DNA from: Sipunculus nudus
Lineage: Eukaryota; Annelida; Sipuncula; Golfingiida; Sipunculidae
Assembly (NCBI GenBank): GCA_026874595.1
Contig: CM049313.1
Coordinates: 26,472,008-26,536,007, forward strand
Length of the DNA stretch: 64,000 nucleotides
Reading direction: 5' to 3'
Made by a program: the position numbers and the translations under genes. Every line of letters begins with the position of its first letter. The first letter of the stretch is position 1. Of the stretch, positions 34,197 through 47,311 are shown one piece after another. The notes under the pieces are model-generated. The model had not been told where the DNA came from. It saw only the letters and a program-made list of their open reading frames with translations, and did no database searches.

Positions 34197-35893
34197 TTTT
34201 TAGCTCAGCTGACTGAAAGTCATCTGAGCTATAGGGATCACCCTTTGTCCGTCCGTCCGGTCGTCCGGCCGTCCATTCGTTAACAGGGCACAAATCGTAA
34301 CATCTGGGCCTGGAATCTTGCATTTTGACATCCCGGGAAGTCCATGAAAAATCTCCTTGGAAACCTGAAATTAGGTCTCTGTTACCAATATCCTTTGAGC
34401 TATGGGGCTCCGAAGTACCCCCAGAATAATGCAAATTTTGATACAAAAGCTCAAGTATCTAAATATCTACTGCATTGATCACCATGATTCTTTGCATGAA
34501 TATTTATAATGGGATGTTCCATTTCTTCTTGCAGACTGGTGGCCCCACCTTTATTTTTTCAAATTTGTATGAATTTTTTTCTCTTTTTTTTCAGACCTGC
34601 AATGAAACTGTCACTGTTAACAGGGCACAAATCGTAACCACTAGACCTGGAATCTTCTAACTTAAAATACAGGGAGGTCCATGAAAAATCTCCATGAAAA
34701 CCTGAAATTAGGTCTCTGTTACCCATATCCTTCGAGCTATGGGGCTCCAAAGTATCCCCCAGAATAATGCAAAATTTGATTCAAAAGCTCAAGTATCTGA
34801 ATAACTAGTGCATTGATCACCATGATTCTTTGCATGAATATTGATCATGGGATGTTCCGTCACTTCCTGCAGACTGGTGGCGCCACCTGTTTTTATCCAA
34901 TTTTTACAAATTTTTTTCTCTTTTTCAGACCTGAAATGAAACTGTCATCTGTTAACAGGGCACAAATCGTAACCATTGGTCTGGAATCTTCAAACTTAAT
35001 GTCAAGGGAGGTCCATGAAAAATCTCCTTGAAAACCTTAAATTAGGTCTCTGTTACCCATATCCTCTGAGCTATGGGGCTCAGAAGTAGCCCATCCCCCC
35101 CCCACCCCCACCCCCAGATTAATTGAAAATTTGATAGGAAAGCTCTAGTATCTGAAAAACTAATTCATTGATCACCATGATTTTTTGCATGAATATTGAT
35201 TATAGAGTGTTTCTTCAGTTCCTGCAGACTGGTGGTGCCACCTGTATTTTTTTTCAAATTATTACACATTTTTTTCTCTATTATTGAGACCTTCAAAGAT
35301 TTGGTCATCTGTTAATAGGGCACAAAATGTAACTACTAGACCTATAAAATCTTCCAACTGGACATCCCTGAAGGTCCATGAAAAATCTCCATGGAAACCT
35401 GAAATTAGGTCTCTGTTACCCATACGATCCGAGCTAAGGGGCTCAGAAGTACCCCCCCAGAATAATTGAAAATTGGATACAAAAGCTCCAGTATCTGAAC
35501 AACTAATGCATTGATCAAGTGCTGTGATTCATTGCATACATATTGATCATGGAGTGTATCATCAGCTCCTGCAACATGATGGCACCACCTGTTTTTTTTT
35601 TCGAATTTTCACAAATTATTTTCTTTATTTTTGAGACCTTCAAAGATGTAATCATCTGTTAACAGGCCACCAATCATCACTGTTGGACCTAGATTTTTCT
35701 TACTTGACATCCTGGGAGGTCCATGAAAAATCTCCTTGGAAACCTGAAATTAGTTCCCTGTTGCCAATATCCTCCAAGCTATTCTTCAGTTGAATGGGGA
35801 TACCATCTTCAAAAATTTGCATTCATATGATAAAATTCCTTTTGTGAATGTCTTCCTTGTCAGCTGAGCATCATGATCCCTAGGTCACTTGTC
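34197..35893 (+). mobile_element. Family B element with ~340-bp tandem core
   Basis: The 5' end TTTTTAGCTCAGCTGACTGA carries the hairpin closed by CTATAG and a GTCCGTCCGG tract. The phrase AACAGGGCACAAATCGTAAC recurs at about 34282, 34620 and 34956, and in decayed form at 35314 and 35661, so the core is about five tandem units of 336-358 bp. The 3' end is CAGCTGAGCATCATGATCCC then TAGGTCACTTGT at 35862-35893. GGTGGCGCCACC is exact at 34876 and degenerate in neighbouring units. It is non-coding. Confidence 0.85.
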
Positions 35894-36002
35894 AATTCTC
35901 TTAGTACCATCAACATAAATAGTGATATGATGAATATAATCTGCGCTAAATGCCAAGAGGAGAGACTGGATTTAAAGAAAAAAATTTAATTGTGATTTAT
36001 TT
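35894..36002. other. Short unclassified spacer
   Basis: AT-rich sequence between the family B and family F elements. Confidence 0.4.
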
Positions 36003-36303
36003 TTATGCCCCCGCCGCAAAGCGGCCAGGGCATATAGTTTTGCCCATGTCGGTCCTTCCATCATTCTGAAATCAAACTGTTGTACGGACTTTTTTTCGCA
36101 ATGCCTGCAGATACTGGCCTGATTTTTGGTGTGTTGGCAGATAATGACCAGTTACAGATCGAGTTCGTGTTTTGTCCCAGTTGACTTACTTTTGACAGTT
36201 TGACTGCTCCTGAACATAGAAAGTTTCATGAAAAATAGAAATTTTCATAACAAATGCATATGTACGGACTTTTTTTCTGCAATGCCTGCAGATACTGCCC
36301 TGA

Positions 36304-39300
36304 TTTTTAGCTCAGCTGACTATAAGTCATCTGAGCTATAGTCGTGGTCCATTGTCCGTCGTCCGTCCTTCTGTCCGTCCGTCCGTCTGTCTGTCCGTCC
36401 GTCCGTTCGTCCGTCCGTAGATGTGGCACGTTTTGAAACCGTAAGACCTAGGAATCCAAAATTTGGCATAATGATAGATGTCCCCAAGATCTCCTACCAA
36501 GCCGAAAACTGGCTCTTTGCAACTTCGTTCATTTGAGAAATTAAGGAAAAACCTCAATTTTTAGCGAACCTGTGAGCTTATGCGATGGTGTGGCGTTGTC
36601 CATCGTCTGTACGTTAACCCATACTATCTTGAAAACGGCAAGAGGTAGCATCATGAAATTTTATGCAAAAAATTAGTCATCTAAAAAACTATATCGGATT
36701 TTGCTTATTTTTTGGCTAACTGCATTTTCTTAGATTTTATAGGGAAAAAGCTAAAAAAGCTTTAAAAATCTTCTTCTCCGAAACTGTTCAGCCAAATTGT
36801 CCAATATTTCACAGAAATGATTCCTGGAATAATCTTTCTCAAGTTTGTTAGAATGGTTTAAGTTCAGTGATTTTTGGCCAAGTTACAGGAAGTTGAACTT
36901 AGTCATCTGTCCATAAAAGCATACTAAAATTACAATCTCAGAAACGGCTAGAGCTATCATCACCAAATTTTATGCCAATGTTGTTCACATGAGACATATC
37001 TGAAATTGAGGTATTGGTGGCGCCACCTGCATCGACCTTTTTTGTACGGGGGTCATCAGTGCCCGTATCATACTGACGGCTACAAAAAACTTCTTCTCTG
37101 AAACCATATTGCCAAATAGTTTAATATCGCACAGAAATGATCCTAGGGTAGTGCTTTCTGAAATTTGTTCAAATGGTCTAAGTTCAGTGACTTTTGGCTG
37201 AGTTATGGGAAGCTGAATTTAGTCATATGCTGTAACAGCCCATTTTAGCTCAGTGGCTACAAAGATCTTCTCCTCAAAAACCACTGGGCCAATTTCTTAA
37301 ATCTTACACATTACTTATCCTTAGATGTTGAGAATTCAAGTTTGTTCAAATGGTTTTGGTTCAGTGATTTTTGGCTGAGTTATGGGAAGCTTAACTTAGC
37401 CATTTTGCTGTATTTTCCCATATGAGTTATAAACCTGTAAAAATTTTTGACTGACCCTACTCAGGCCAGTTTGTTTAATATATTACAAGAATAATCCCCT
37501 GAATAATTCTTATAATAATTGTCTTTTATGGTTCCAAAGAATTTTGGCTGAATTATAAAGGTTCAATTGAGTCATTTTACCATATATGTTAGCTGTGTCA
37601 AGCAGATACACAGATACATCTAGATACATCTAGACTGGCACCAGTTTATCAGCATTTATTACATCATGCCTCTAGACATTTAGATTTCAGGTTATCTATG
37701 GTTAATATTGACAAGAATGTTTTTTAAAAGCTTTTAAAAAATGTAGATTTATAATTTTTAGATATTCATCATGCCGGGCAATGTTTACAATCACAGCTAT
37801 ACAGCTCTCTGTGGGTATATAAAGACATCTGTAAATGGATTATAAATAATTGGTATCCCTACTCAACTTAATTCAAGAATTTGCCATCAATGAGATATAT
37901 CTGTATTTTAATTTTGCATTCAATATGCACCTGTATTAATTTTTAGTGAACCTGTGAACTAATGCGATGGTGTGGCGGCGTTTGTCTTCTGTACTTTTAC
38001 CCATACTATTTTGAAAATGATTGGAGCTAGCATCATGAAATTTAATGCAAAAAATTAGCCATCTGAAAATTTTCTTAAATTTTATAGAGAAAAAGCTAAA
38101 AAAACCTTTAAAAATCTTCTCCGACGAAACACTTAAGCCAAATTGTTCAATATTTCACAGAAATAATCTTTTATACCATCTCCCTCAATTTTGTTCAGGA
38201 AGTTGAACTTAGTCATCTGTCCAAAAAAGCATACTAAAATGTCAGTCTCAGAAACAGCCAGAGCTATCATCACCAAATTTTTTGCCAGTGTTGGTCACAT
38301 GAGTCATATATGAAATTCAGGTATTGGTGGCGCCACCTGAATTGACCTAATTTTGTACAGGGGTCATTGGTCATCTGTACATTAATCCATAATTTCTCAG
38401 GAATAGCAGGAGCTACCATTCCCAGATTTTATACAATAATCTGTCAAATATCAAATTTTGTGGGATTCAGCTTATTTTTTTGCTATCTGCATTTACTTAG
38501 ATTTTATAAGGAAAAAGCTGACAATATCGTCGTCTTCTTGTAGACGGTCCAGCCAAATTGTTAAATATTTTACATAAATGATCCCAGAGGCAAGCCCTCT
38601 CAAGTTTGTTCAAATGGTTTGTATTTGATGAATTTTAGTGGAGTTACACAAATTTGAACAGTCATTCGGCCAAGTAAGCATACTGACATAGTACTCTCAG
38701 AAATGACAGAATCTAGCATTACCAGGTATTGTGCAAATGTTGGTCACATGACTCATATTTGAAGTTGTAGATTTAGTGGTGCCACCTACATTGACCTGTT
38801 TTTTATGGGCAAAAAACCTCATAATTTTAGCCTCTTTCAGCTTAATGATGAAACTGTCAAGTTGAATTGTTCAATTTTTCAAAAGAATTATCCTAGGACA
38901 TGGTTCCTTCAATCATATCAGAATATACTGAGTTTGTTGATTTTTGGTTGAGTTGTGAAAAGCTTTAGTTGGTCTTGTGGCCATTATTATGTCTTTTTCA
39001 AACTGAGGACTGCAATAGTGTTCTTCTACAAAATTATTATTTCAATTATATATTCTGTAACATTGCACAAAAATTATTCTTAGGTGGCCTTTGTTCAAGT
39101 TTACTAGAATGATTTTTGGCAAAACTATTGGACCTTTAACAATGAAAGTACTGCATCTTTTATTATTCTAGATATTTTGATAAAAAGTTTATGAATATGT
39201 TGGCTTGAAACCAATTTTAACCAAAGTCTTTCAGTATGTGTAAACAGATATACCAACAGGCCAAGATTGAATCTGTATCTTTAAATAGGTTGAGAAACTG

Positions 39301-42234
39301 CCAACTGTTCCAGATTTGGGAACAGATCAAGAGTTCATTCAGTGCAGCCAGATATAGGTCAAGAGTTCAGTCAGTGCAGCCAAGCACATGGCATGTGATC
39401 ACCTCATGGCTGACATGTGAACACCTCATGGGCACCATGTGATCACTTCATGAGTGTCAAGCCCCTCAGGGCAGGGCCCCTGCATGAGCTTATGCAATGG
39501 TGTGGCTACTATTTCAGATTTGGCAACAGGCTAGAGGTCAGTCTTGATCTATTTATAGCTTTGGCAGACTGCCAACTGTATCAGATTAGGCAACAGGTCG
39601 AGAGTTCACTCAGTGCAGCCAGGTATGGGTCAGGAGTTTACTCAGTGCAGTAGATGCATTCTATTTATAGCTTTGGCAGACTGCCAACTGTGTCAGATTA
39701 TGCAACAGGTCAAGAGTTCACTCAGTGCAGCCAGGTACAGGTCAAAAGTTCACTCAGTCTAGCCAGGTGCAAGTCATGAGTTCACTCAGTGCAGTAGTCT
39801 GAGCAAGCAATTTGTCACAGTTCACTCGGGGCAACAGCCTTTCTCACCTAAGCCTGGTCAGCCCCATGCATCAGACTCCTAATATCAAAACCACTCATTT
39901 GTTTTTCCTCATATTTACCATAAATATTCCTCTGTATACTTCCTATGTACATGCCAGAAATTATGTCTGTATTGTATAATTTAAAAAAGTTATAGGTCCA
40001 AACAAAATGCATTTTGTAAAAAATCAGGAAAGATATTTGATCACTTAACACAAAACATGTTAAAGCTATGGACTATTTTCCAGTAATATAACTTTAATTA
40101 ATCAAAATTAAATTGTATACCCAAAATTAGTTCAATTAGTTCTTTTAAATTTTTTAAAATATTAACAAAAATAAAAAATTGGTACCTTAAATTTTGCCTA
40201 ACTTTGACCATGGCACGTTTTTTTCCTGTAAGTACTGTGGATTTAATTTTCACAGCATGTTTTTGTTAGCATTTTGTCTGTAAACACAAAAAATGTGAAA
40301 CCAGTTGATCAAAAACTGTAGTTTGTAGATCAAACTTAAGTTTTCAAGCACCATGTAACATATTGTTTACATCAAGCTAGTGTTATGCAGTTTGCAAGAG
40401 CTTAGCTCCCCAGCTTCAGGTCTCAGTTCCTAAAATTTGGTATACAATTAGATGTCTCAAAAATCCCCTACCATGCCAAGAATTTGGTCACCAGGACTTA
40501 ATACCTTCGAGATATTAATGAAAAACTTCATTTTTCCATTAAAAACCCATTGTTACACTTCAAAAATGCCTAATATCAAAACCACTGATCTGACTTTAAT
40601 CATATATAATATACATATTTTTCTATACATTCTCTATGCACATGCCAGAAATGGTGTCAGTATTTTGTAATAGTTTTAAGTTATGGGCCCAAACATAATG
40701 CACTTTGTAAAAAATCAAGAAATATATTTACTCCCTTAACAAGAGGATTGCTGAAGCTAGAGATTTTTTGTCAGGGATGTAACATTATTTAATCAAGATT
40801 CAATTGAATACCCAAAATTACTTATTTAAAAAAGTTATTAGTATAAATATAAAATTAGTACCTTAAATTTTGCCCAACTTTGACCATGGCATGTTTGTTT
40901 CCTGTGAGCACTGTTGATATAATTTTCATATCATGCACACATAAGGATTTCAACTTTTTAGTTTAAAAAGCTGAAAGAAATTGGCAAAAAATTGTAGCTT
41001 TTATTAATGTTTTTATGAGACCATGTCAGACCTTGGCTTTCTCCAGCCCCTCTTGAGTCACCTGTATGTTGACCTTGTTGAACTTTCAGCAAATTATGCA
41101 TGCTTGAGGCGAGTCATACACTGGGGCAGCCAGGCAGCTTATGGCTAGCCACAGTTGATCCAGGTGTTCAACCCAACTCATCTAGTAGTTTTAACCAACA
41201 ACATAGCAAAAACAATAAATTAATAAATTATTGGTTTTTAATAACAAATCAAAGAAAAATAGAAAAGGAATTTGTTAGTTTATAATAACAGGAAATCAAC
41301 TTGCAGTTACTGATGATATAAGAATCTTGTATCAATGGATAGAATGTCACGTATTCCAAATAACACCATGCAGTCACCTATGGTATTTTTCAGTTCAGTT
41401 TTAATGATAAAAAGTAAATCATATTATTCATTACTAATCATTAGGGATCATATGAAGGAAATTAATGATAGACAAAGATGCAGTTGATAATATTAATCTA
41501 GATTCCTACTGTGTCTAGTGTGTACATTGATGTGAAATTAGTCCAAAATGAATATATTACATTTATTTTTTCTAATATAAATAAAAGCCATAAAACCAGG
41601 TACTTATGATCATTATTTAAATGTGTGAATTTTGTATATTCTGGATTCACAACATTATTGTTTGGCTAAAACCGAATAAATACTAGACATGGTGCAAATG
41701 TTTTGCAAATGTATTTAAATACCAATATTAATATGTACTGCATTAACAAATTTTATTGCATAAGAATGGGAATTCAGGTAAAATGAAAGTATTTGAATAC
41801 CAGTGAAGATACTTTCAAAATGTATTCATGAATGCATTCATGAATTTATTCTATAATATTATTTTAATAATCATTTCAGTTATATTTCATTTTAAAAAAT
41901 CATATCTTATTATTTTTAATAAAAATTATATTTGGGACAATATTTGTAATTTTTTAAAATAAACAGTTAAACTCTTATATTATATGTTCTGCTTATAAGT
42001 TATATGGCCAAGTCAAAATCTGTGTGACAATAGTACTCCATTTGTTAATAAAATAAATGAAATCAATCCTCTTTCCTGTCGCCAAAGGTACTATCAAAAT
42101 CATACATAAGCTAAACACCAACTCATAATACAGCTTATATTTATTACCACACAAAACCAGCATGTGCCTCATTCCAAAATCATATATTTTATCATATATA
42201 ACAGCTGAGCGCCATGACCCATAGGTCCCTTGTT
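36304..42234 (+). mobile_element. Family A element nested in F, itself split by C
   Basis: The left part (36304-36557) has the 5' hairpin and a long GTCC/GTCT tract (36357-36418). The right part resumes near 39878 at CTAATATCAAAACCACTCAT and ends CAGCTGAGC...GACCCATAGGTC...CCTTGTT at 42203-42234. Removing the inner element leaves about 2.6 kb, the normal family length. Family F sequence flanks both sides. Confidence 0.85.
36556..39877 (+). mobile_element. Family C composite nested in family A
   Basis: It starts TTTTTAGCGAACCTGTGAGC inside the family A phrase CCTCAATTTTT, and a second family-C start (TTTTTAGTGAACCTGTGAAC) lies at about 37941. The segment from 37735 onward matches 6803-8500, so the C-in-C composite existed before it was copied. 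GGTGGCGCCACC lies at 37016 and 38326. The right end lacks CACAGGTTCGC and stops at CATGCATCAGACTC. Confidence 0.78.
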
Positions 42235-42378
42235 TATGTATGGGAGATAATGACCTATTACAGATTACGAGTTTGCATTTCGTCCCGGTTGACCTACTTT
42301 TAATTGTTTTATGGCTCCTTAACATAGAAAATTTCATGAAAAATAGAATTTTTTTATAACAAATGTACATGTATAGCC

Positions 42379-43046
42379 TTTTTTAGCCCTCAGCTCATAG
42401 GATGATGGGCTATTGTCGTCACCCAAGCTGTCTGTCTGTCCATCCGTCCCTCTGTCCATCTGGCAACAGTCCGTCCCGTGTCCGTTAACTTTTACCTTGT
42501 GAGCGGGATATCTCTTAAAGGATTTGCCGTTGGAATTTTATATCATCAGTGAAGATGTATATCAACAAAATCTTGGTCAAGTGCGAAGGTGGGTGACCTT
42601 GACCTATTTTTCTTTGTTTTAGAGCTGATTATACATAAACACTCAGAAGCTTATATCTCAGGAACCTTTGTGTGGATTTTCACAAACTTACTATGATCAT
42701 TTGGAATGATGGTCGGTACGTGCTGCACAATTTTGGTGGCACCACCTATAATTTCTGGGTTTTTTTAAAGAATTTTTATCTGATTTTTCAGTTTTTGCCT
42801 TTTGTGCAGGATATCTCCAAAGGTATTCAACACAGGAATTTCATTTCTTCAGTGCTATTGCATGATCTTGGTCAAGTTCAAAGATGGGTGATCTTGACCT
42901 ACTTTTCAAGGTCACAGAGCTTAGTATAGGAAAAAACTTAGGAGCTTATTTCTCAGGAAGCATTTGGTGGATTGTTATGAAACATGGTACATACCTCTCC
43001 AATTTAAATTTATAACTGATTATCAGCTTTTGCTAATATTCTAGTT
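42379..43046 (+). mobile_element. Family G element nested in family F
   Basis: TTTTTTAGCCCTCAGCTCAT opens a hairpin-like start closed by GGGCTATTG, followed by a GTCTGTCTGTCC tract. The right end is ATTCTAGTTTT, after which family F resumes (CAGTGCAATGC). It contains GGTGACCTTGACCT at 42592 and a GGTGGCACCACC palindrome variant at about 42736. Confidence 0.6.
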
Positions 43047-43430
43047 TTGCAGTGCAATGCTTACTGATACTACTGGCCTAATGTTTGGTCTGTGGGGGCA
43101 TAATGACCACTTACAGATCGAGTTTGTGTTTAGTCCAAGTTGACGTATTTTAGGCCATATGACAGATCCTGAACATAGAAAATTTCATGAAAGAAATTTT
43201 TATGAAAAAATGCACATGTATGGACTTTTTTCACAATGCCTGTAGATGCTGGCCTGATTTTTGGTGTGTTGCTTGATAATGACCTATTACAGATTGAGTT
43301 TGCATTTTGCCCTTGTTGACCTACTTTTGACTATAAGACACCTCCTGAACTTAAAAAATTTAACAAAATTCAACAGATATTTCTAATTTGCTCCAGCCGG
43401 GGCATTCGTGTCGTTCCAACACATCTAGTT

Positions 43431-44452
43431 TTTCTTCTTATGCTAAAAACTACAAATTTATGTATTGAATCAATATCAATGGCATATGATACCTTGAATA
43501 TTTTTTCTGTGTCAAAATGTTATTGTAACACAATTATTTACCATGTAAAATAAAACAATACAGTACAACAATAAATGAAATTTAAATAGAATATGAACTT
43601 ATGAAATATATGATTTTTTCGACAGACCAATGGGTTTTTAGTTATATAATAATCTTAAACATATCTTTCACTTTGAAGGTGTGATAATATACAAGATTTA
43701 GGTTGATTTCTGCAAGATTTATGTCTATACCCTGTCCGCACCCATTGCTGCATGCGTTTTAGCATGTTTGATAACAGTTGAAATCAGCCTGCACATGCGC
43801 GTGCATGCATGAATGTGTACATATTAATTAGTAACAACCATACATGCAGCTTTGTCCAGTTCCTAGTAGTTCTGGACCAGGTGACAAGCATTATGTGGTT
43901 GCTCTCCATAATCTTGTAGTTTGTTGTGGGCTTTATCCCTGGTGGTTCCTCATTGACCTATTTTGACTATATAAATTACTGATTATTTAATTACACAATA
44001 GATCTTACATCATCATGGAGAAAATGCAATTATCCATGTCAACAACAAGAAGGAACAACTACTAAGCTCTGTTTAACTTGAGGAAGAGGGCTGAGCATCA
44101 TAAAGCTGGAAGTGAGACATCGGGCTTGTCTGAAAATCATAAAGCCCGCTTTTCATTTACCTTATCTATATAAAATTGATACTATTTCTGGCTTATTCTG
44201 CATTGAGAAAAATTCTTATAATGCCTCTATGATAGATGAATGAGCTTGTTTATATACAGGTTGTTAGTAATGTTGGCAAATGAAAAAACATGTAACCTAA
44301 GCTGTAAGGTGGTGGTCGCAAATAAGCAGAGGTTGAAAGGTCACCAGTTGCAAAACACCCTTTACAAAATCAAATGTATTTGTTGAAATTGTTATATTTT
44401 TGTGGGCCCCTACTTTATAAACACATGGCTATAAACAAAACAGAACTTCAGG
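43431..44452. other. CEP120 intron sequence, nothing recognised
   Basis: It is AT-rich. A stretch at 43745-43830 (GCATGCG, CATGCGCGTGCATGCATG) is rich in alternating CATG/GCATGC motifs but has no evident role. Confidence 0.35.
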
Positions 44453-44736
44453 TATTATTATTTTATACCAACAGACACCAATGGCAGATCAGTTATTATT
44501 ATTTTATACCAACAGACACCAATGGCAGATCAGTTATTATTATTTTGTACCAATAGACAAACATGACAGATCAGTTATTATTTTGTACCAACAGACACCA
44601 ATGGCAGATCAGTTATTATTATTTTGTACCAATAGACAAACATGACAGATCAGTTATTATTATTTTGTACCAATAGACAAACATGACAGATCAGTTATTA
44701 TTATTTTGTACCAATAGACAAGCATCACAGTTCAGA
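44453..44736 (+). repeat. Minisatellite, about 7 units of 41-45 bp
   Basis: Units consist of TTATTATTATTTTRTACCAA, then either CAGACACCAATGGCAGATCAG or TAGACAAACATGACAGATCA. The two unit types alternate irregularly, showing unequal exchange or slippage. It ends about 130 bp upstream of the CEP120 exon at 44867. Confidence 0.9.
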
Positions 44737-44866
44737 TATTAGTATCCACTGGCTACTTGATAACAACATATATAACAGCTGTAACAGTAATAAGCAGTTT
44801 AAATGGACACAGCCTGTCTTTGGTGATGTTTTGATAAAAATACAGATTTTTTCACCTTCAATACAG

Positions 44867-45064
44867 CTTATACCAGCTTCTGTGCCCCTCCCAGCGAATG
44901 CAGAAGGGTATTTCTTCTACTATTCTCTGCTTGGGAATGACATTACAAATGAGCCATTCCAAGATTTGTTGACCCCAAACTTCCAGGCGGAGAGAGCATC
45001 TGTCAGGTTACGTAGCAGTGTGGATGTGCTCCGTGCCTTCTTCAACAGTCAGCCTGGCCTTGAG
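44867..45064 (+). CDS. CEP120: CEP120 exon (about human residues 206-271), DUF3668
   Basis: The acceptor is TTCAATACAG at 44857-44866 after a pyrimidine-rich tract, and the donor is GAG|GTGAGC at 45065. The exon is 198 nt, 66 codons, phase 0 at both ends. Its peptide contains FFYYSLLGNDITNEPFQDL, PNFQAERASVRLRSSVDVL and FFNSQPGLE, close to the human FFFYYSLLGNDVTNEPF and ERASVRIRSSVEIL segments. A second in-frame acceptor, ATACAG at 44840-44845, would add seven codons (IFSPSIQ). I prefer 44867 because joining it to the preceding exon gives NLPN-LIPAS, which aligns gap-free with the human sequence. Confidence 0.95.
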
Positions 45065-45452
45065 GTGAGCCTTTTAGTATTTATGTAATGTCAGCTGTAA
45101 CCTGTCATCTTCACCCCAAGGCAGACTTAGTCTCACCTCACAAATGAATTGGTACAGCATTATATGCATGGGATGAATAAGAAAAGCATAGAGCAAGTTG
45201 TAAATTGATTGTCAACATCACTCTCGCTTTTGTACTGACACTTGATGTAACATGATGTCTTGGCACCAGTTCCATTGCTACATGTCATCAGCATGAATAC
45301 ACAATTTTTGCCATCTTTAAAATACAAATTAAATATTTTAATCTTATAATTTAGTTTATTTTGTAATTACTGAATTTTTGTTAAAGCACTGCTTATACAT
45401 AATCCATTGAAATATTTCTAAGGTTCTTACAGTGATCAGTCTTTGATTTATT
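45065..45452. other. CEP120 intron start, nothing recognised
   Basis: Follows the donor GTGAGC. No supported feature. Confidence 0.4.
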
Positions 45453-45666
45453 ATACTCCTGTCATATGACAGGAGTATTATGGTTTACTCACCATCCATC
45501 CATCCATCCATCAGTCTGTCTGTCCGTTAACTTTAAGTGTCACCACGAAAACTAACTGGGGCTTTGATGGTTTGTGAAACAGGCTGTACATCTATATATA
45601 TGTGACTACTGTCATGATTAAAACTCGAGATGTTAAAAACCTTCATGTGGATGGTCCCGTTTAATT
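45453..45666 (+). mobile_element. Family H 5' end with 26-bp perfect palindrome
   Basis: A perfect palindrome with arms ATACTCCTGTCAT and ATGACAGGAGTAT occupies 45453-45478. It is followed by CATCCATCCATCCATC and GTCTGTCTGTCC and the phrase CACGAAAACTAACTGGGGC, also seen decayed at 22390. It is cut off at the start of family D. Confidence 0.65.
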
Positions 45667-46610
45667 AGGGCCCGGCTTGAAAAGCGGGTGCCCTATAGTA
45701 ATCGACCTGTCCGTCAGTCTGTCCGTCCGTCCGTCCGTCCACAATTTCTTTTCCGGATGATAACTCCAGTTAAGATTCACAAACTCCAGTTAGGATTCAC
45801 GGATTGAGTTCAAACCTAAAAATGTATTAACTATCAATTATGGTAAGATCCCTATCGATTTTGGGGTCCGGAGGTCAAAGGTCAAAAAAGTGATTCACAG
45901 TTTGGTGTTAAATTTTAGGTCCCTCTTTCAGCAGGGCAGAAATCATAATTGTAACCATAATTGTTTGTTCCACCTTAACAGTAGGACAGGTCCTCATGTC
46001 AACAGCAACGCGGCATGATATATGGTCATAGTCAGCCATTTTTCTGTAAGTTATGCGGTAAAAACCATTACTGAACACCTTGTAAGGTTGCACTTTCTTA
46101 GCAAATATGCATGCAAAAGGACACGCATTGTTAACACAATAACTCATAAAAAGTATTTCATATAAAGTCCCCAGACTCACGGCAGTGATGGACCTTTTGA
46201 TGAACTACATCATGTTTGAAGATGGGTGACCTTGATGGATTTTCAAGGTCACAGAGGTGATAATGCTAAAATGATGTTAACCAAATAGCTCACAAACAAT
46301 TTGACTAACACTCGCTGAACTTGAACCAGTAATGTTTGTTATGACAGGCTAGGTCAAGTTTGAAGATGGGTGACCTTGGCAGAGGCAATAATTCTCAAAT
46401 GATGTTAATGCAATAACCCGCAAAGAATTTGATGAACAATCAAATTCGTTTCTGCATAATAACTCCCCTAACATATGATGGATAGGATTCAAACATAAGA
46501 TGTATCACGCATGGCCTTAGGGAGAAGCTTATTGATATTTGGGTCAGAAGGGTAAAAAAAGTAATACACAGTTTGGTGTTCAGTTGCTGGTGTCTCCTTC
46601 AGCAGGCCAG
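45667..46610 (+). mobile_element. Family D element
   Basis: The 5' hairpin has arms TAGGGC and GCCCTA with inner CGGCTT/AAGCGG (45667-45696) and is closed by TATAG, followed by a (GTCC)n tract. The core has repeats of GATGGGTGACCTTG and TTGATGAAC. The 3' boundary is uncertain. A perfect DR1 motif lies at 45872-45884. Confidence 0.6.
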
Positions 46611-47311
46611 AAATGGATGAATCTTTTTCGAGTCACTTGTGTACAGCAGCATTACATTTTCAGAGCATATTTTGTACAGACAATTTGAAGATTCCCCAGA
46701 AAAGGATACACTTGCCCAACGCACCACAGTGGCTCTCATTTAGATCATGTTTGGACAAATCTATCTCCACTTCCAACATCTCAAGGAATTTAGACCTATT
46801 ATAGTGACCATCAACAATTTACATTGATATTCATATGTAGCCATTCTACACATCACAGCGCATCTGTACACCCAAGCCCAAGAACAGCTGAATCTCAGTT
46901 CAAGAGAATGACCATTTTATCACTACTAACAAACAGCTGACTCTCTCTAATACTACAAGGTTCATGTACAGACTCAAGCCTCACATATATTAGGCTAATT
47001 CAACATACAAATACTGGAAAAATATTTGACACAGCCCAGCCAAGACTTAAACCAAGAATAATTGGCACAGGTAATACAGAAATACAGAAACTAAAAATGC
47101 ATGCAGTTCTTTTATATCATTATTATGATAGCTTTGAACATTTTCACTTTACCATATCTTTTCTTCCAGTTTAAACATGTCAGCTGTTCTTCACAGGTTC
47201 TTTAATTTTCAAATATCACTCTTTCAGCCCATGCTACCAAAGTACACCAAATTCACAGTACTTCAATTTATAATGACTGCATCTTTTGCGGGGCCCTTAC
47301 TGACCTGTCAG
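46611..47311. other. Unclassified intronic sequence
   Basis: Short open frames only; nothing recognised on either strand. Confidence 0.35.

Larger units (their letters stand above)
36003..43430 (+). mobile_element. Family F Helitron-like element, split by nested elements
   Basis: The 5' end has a hairpin with arms TATGCCC and GGGCATA (36004-36032) closed by TATAG. The 3' end has GGGGCAT (43399-43405), a small GTGT/ACAC hairpin and CATCTAG followed by T-run. GGGGCAT is complementary to the 5' ATGCCCC. The terminal CTAG before T is the Helitron 3' signature. The left part (36003-36303) and right part (from 42235) rejoin across an inserted family A copy. No Rep/helicase frame is visible. Confidence 0.72.
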
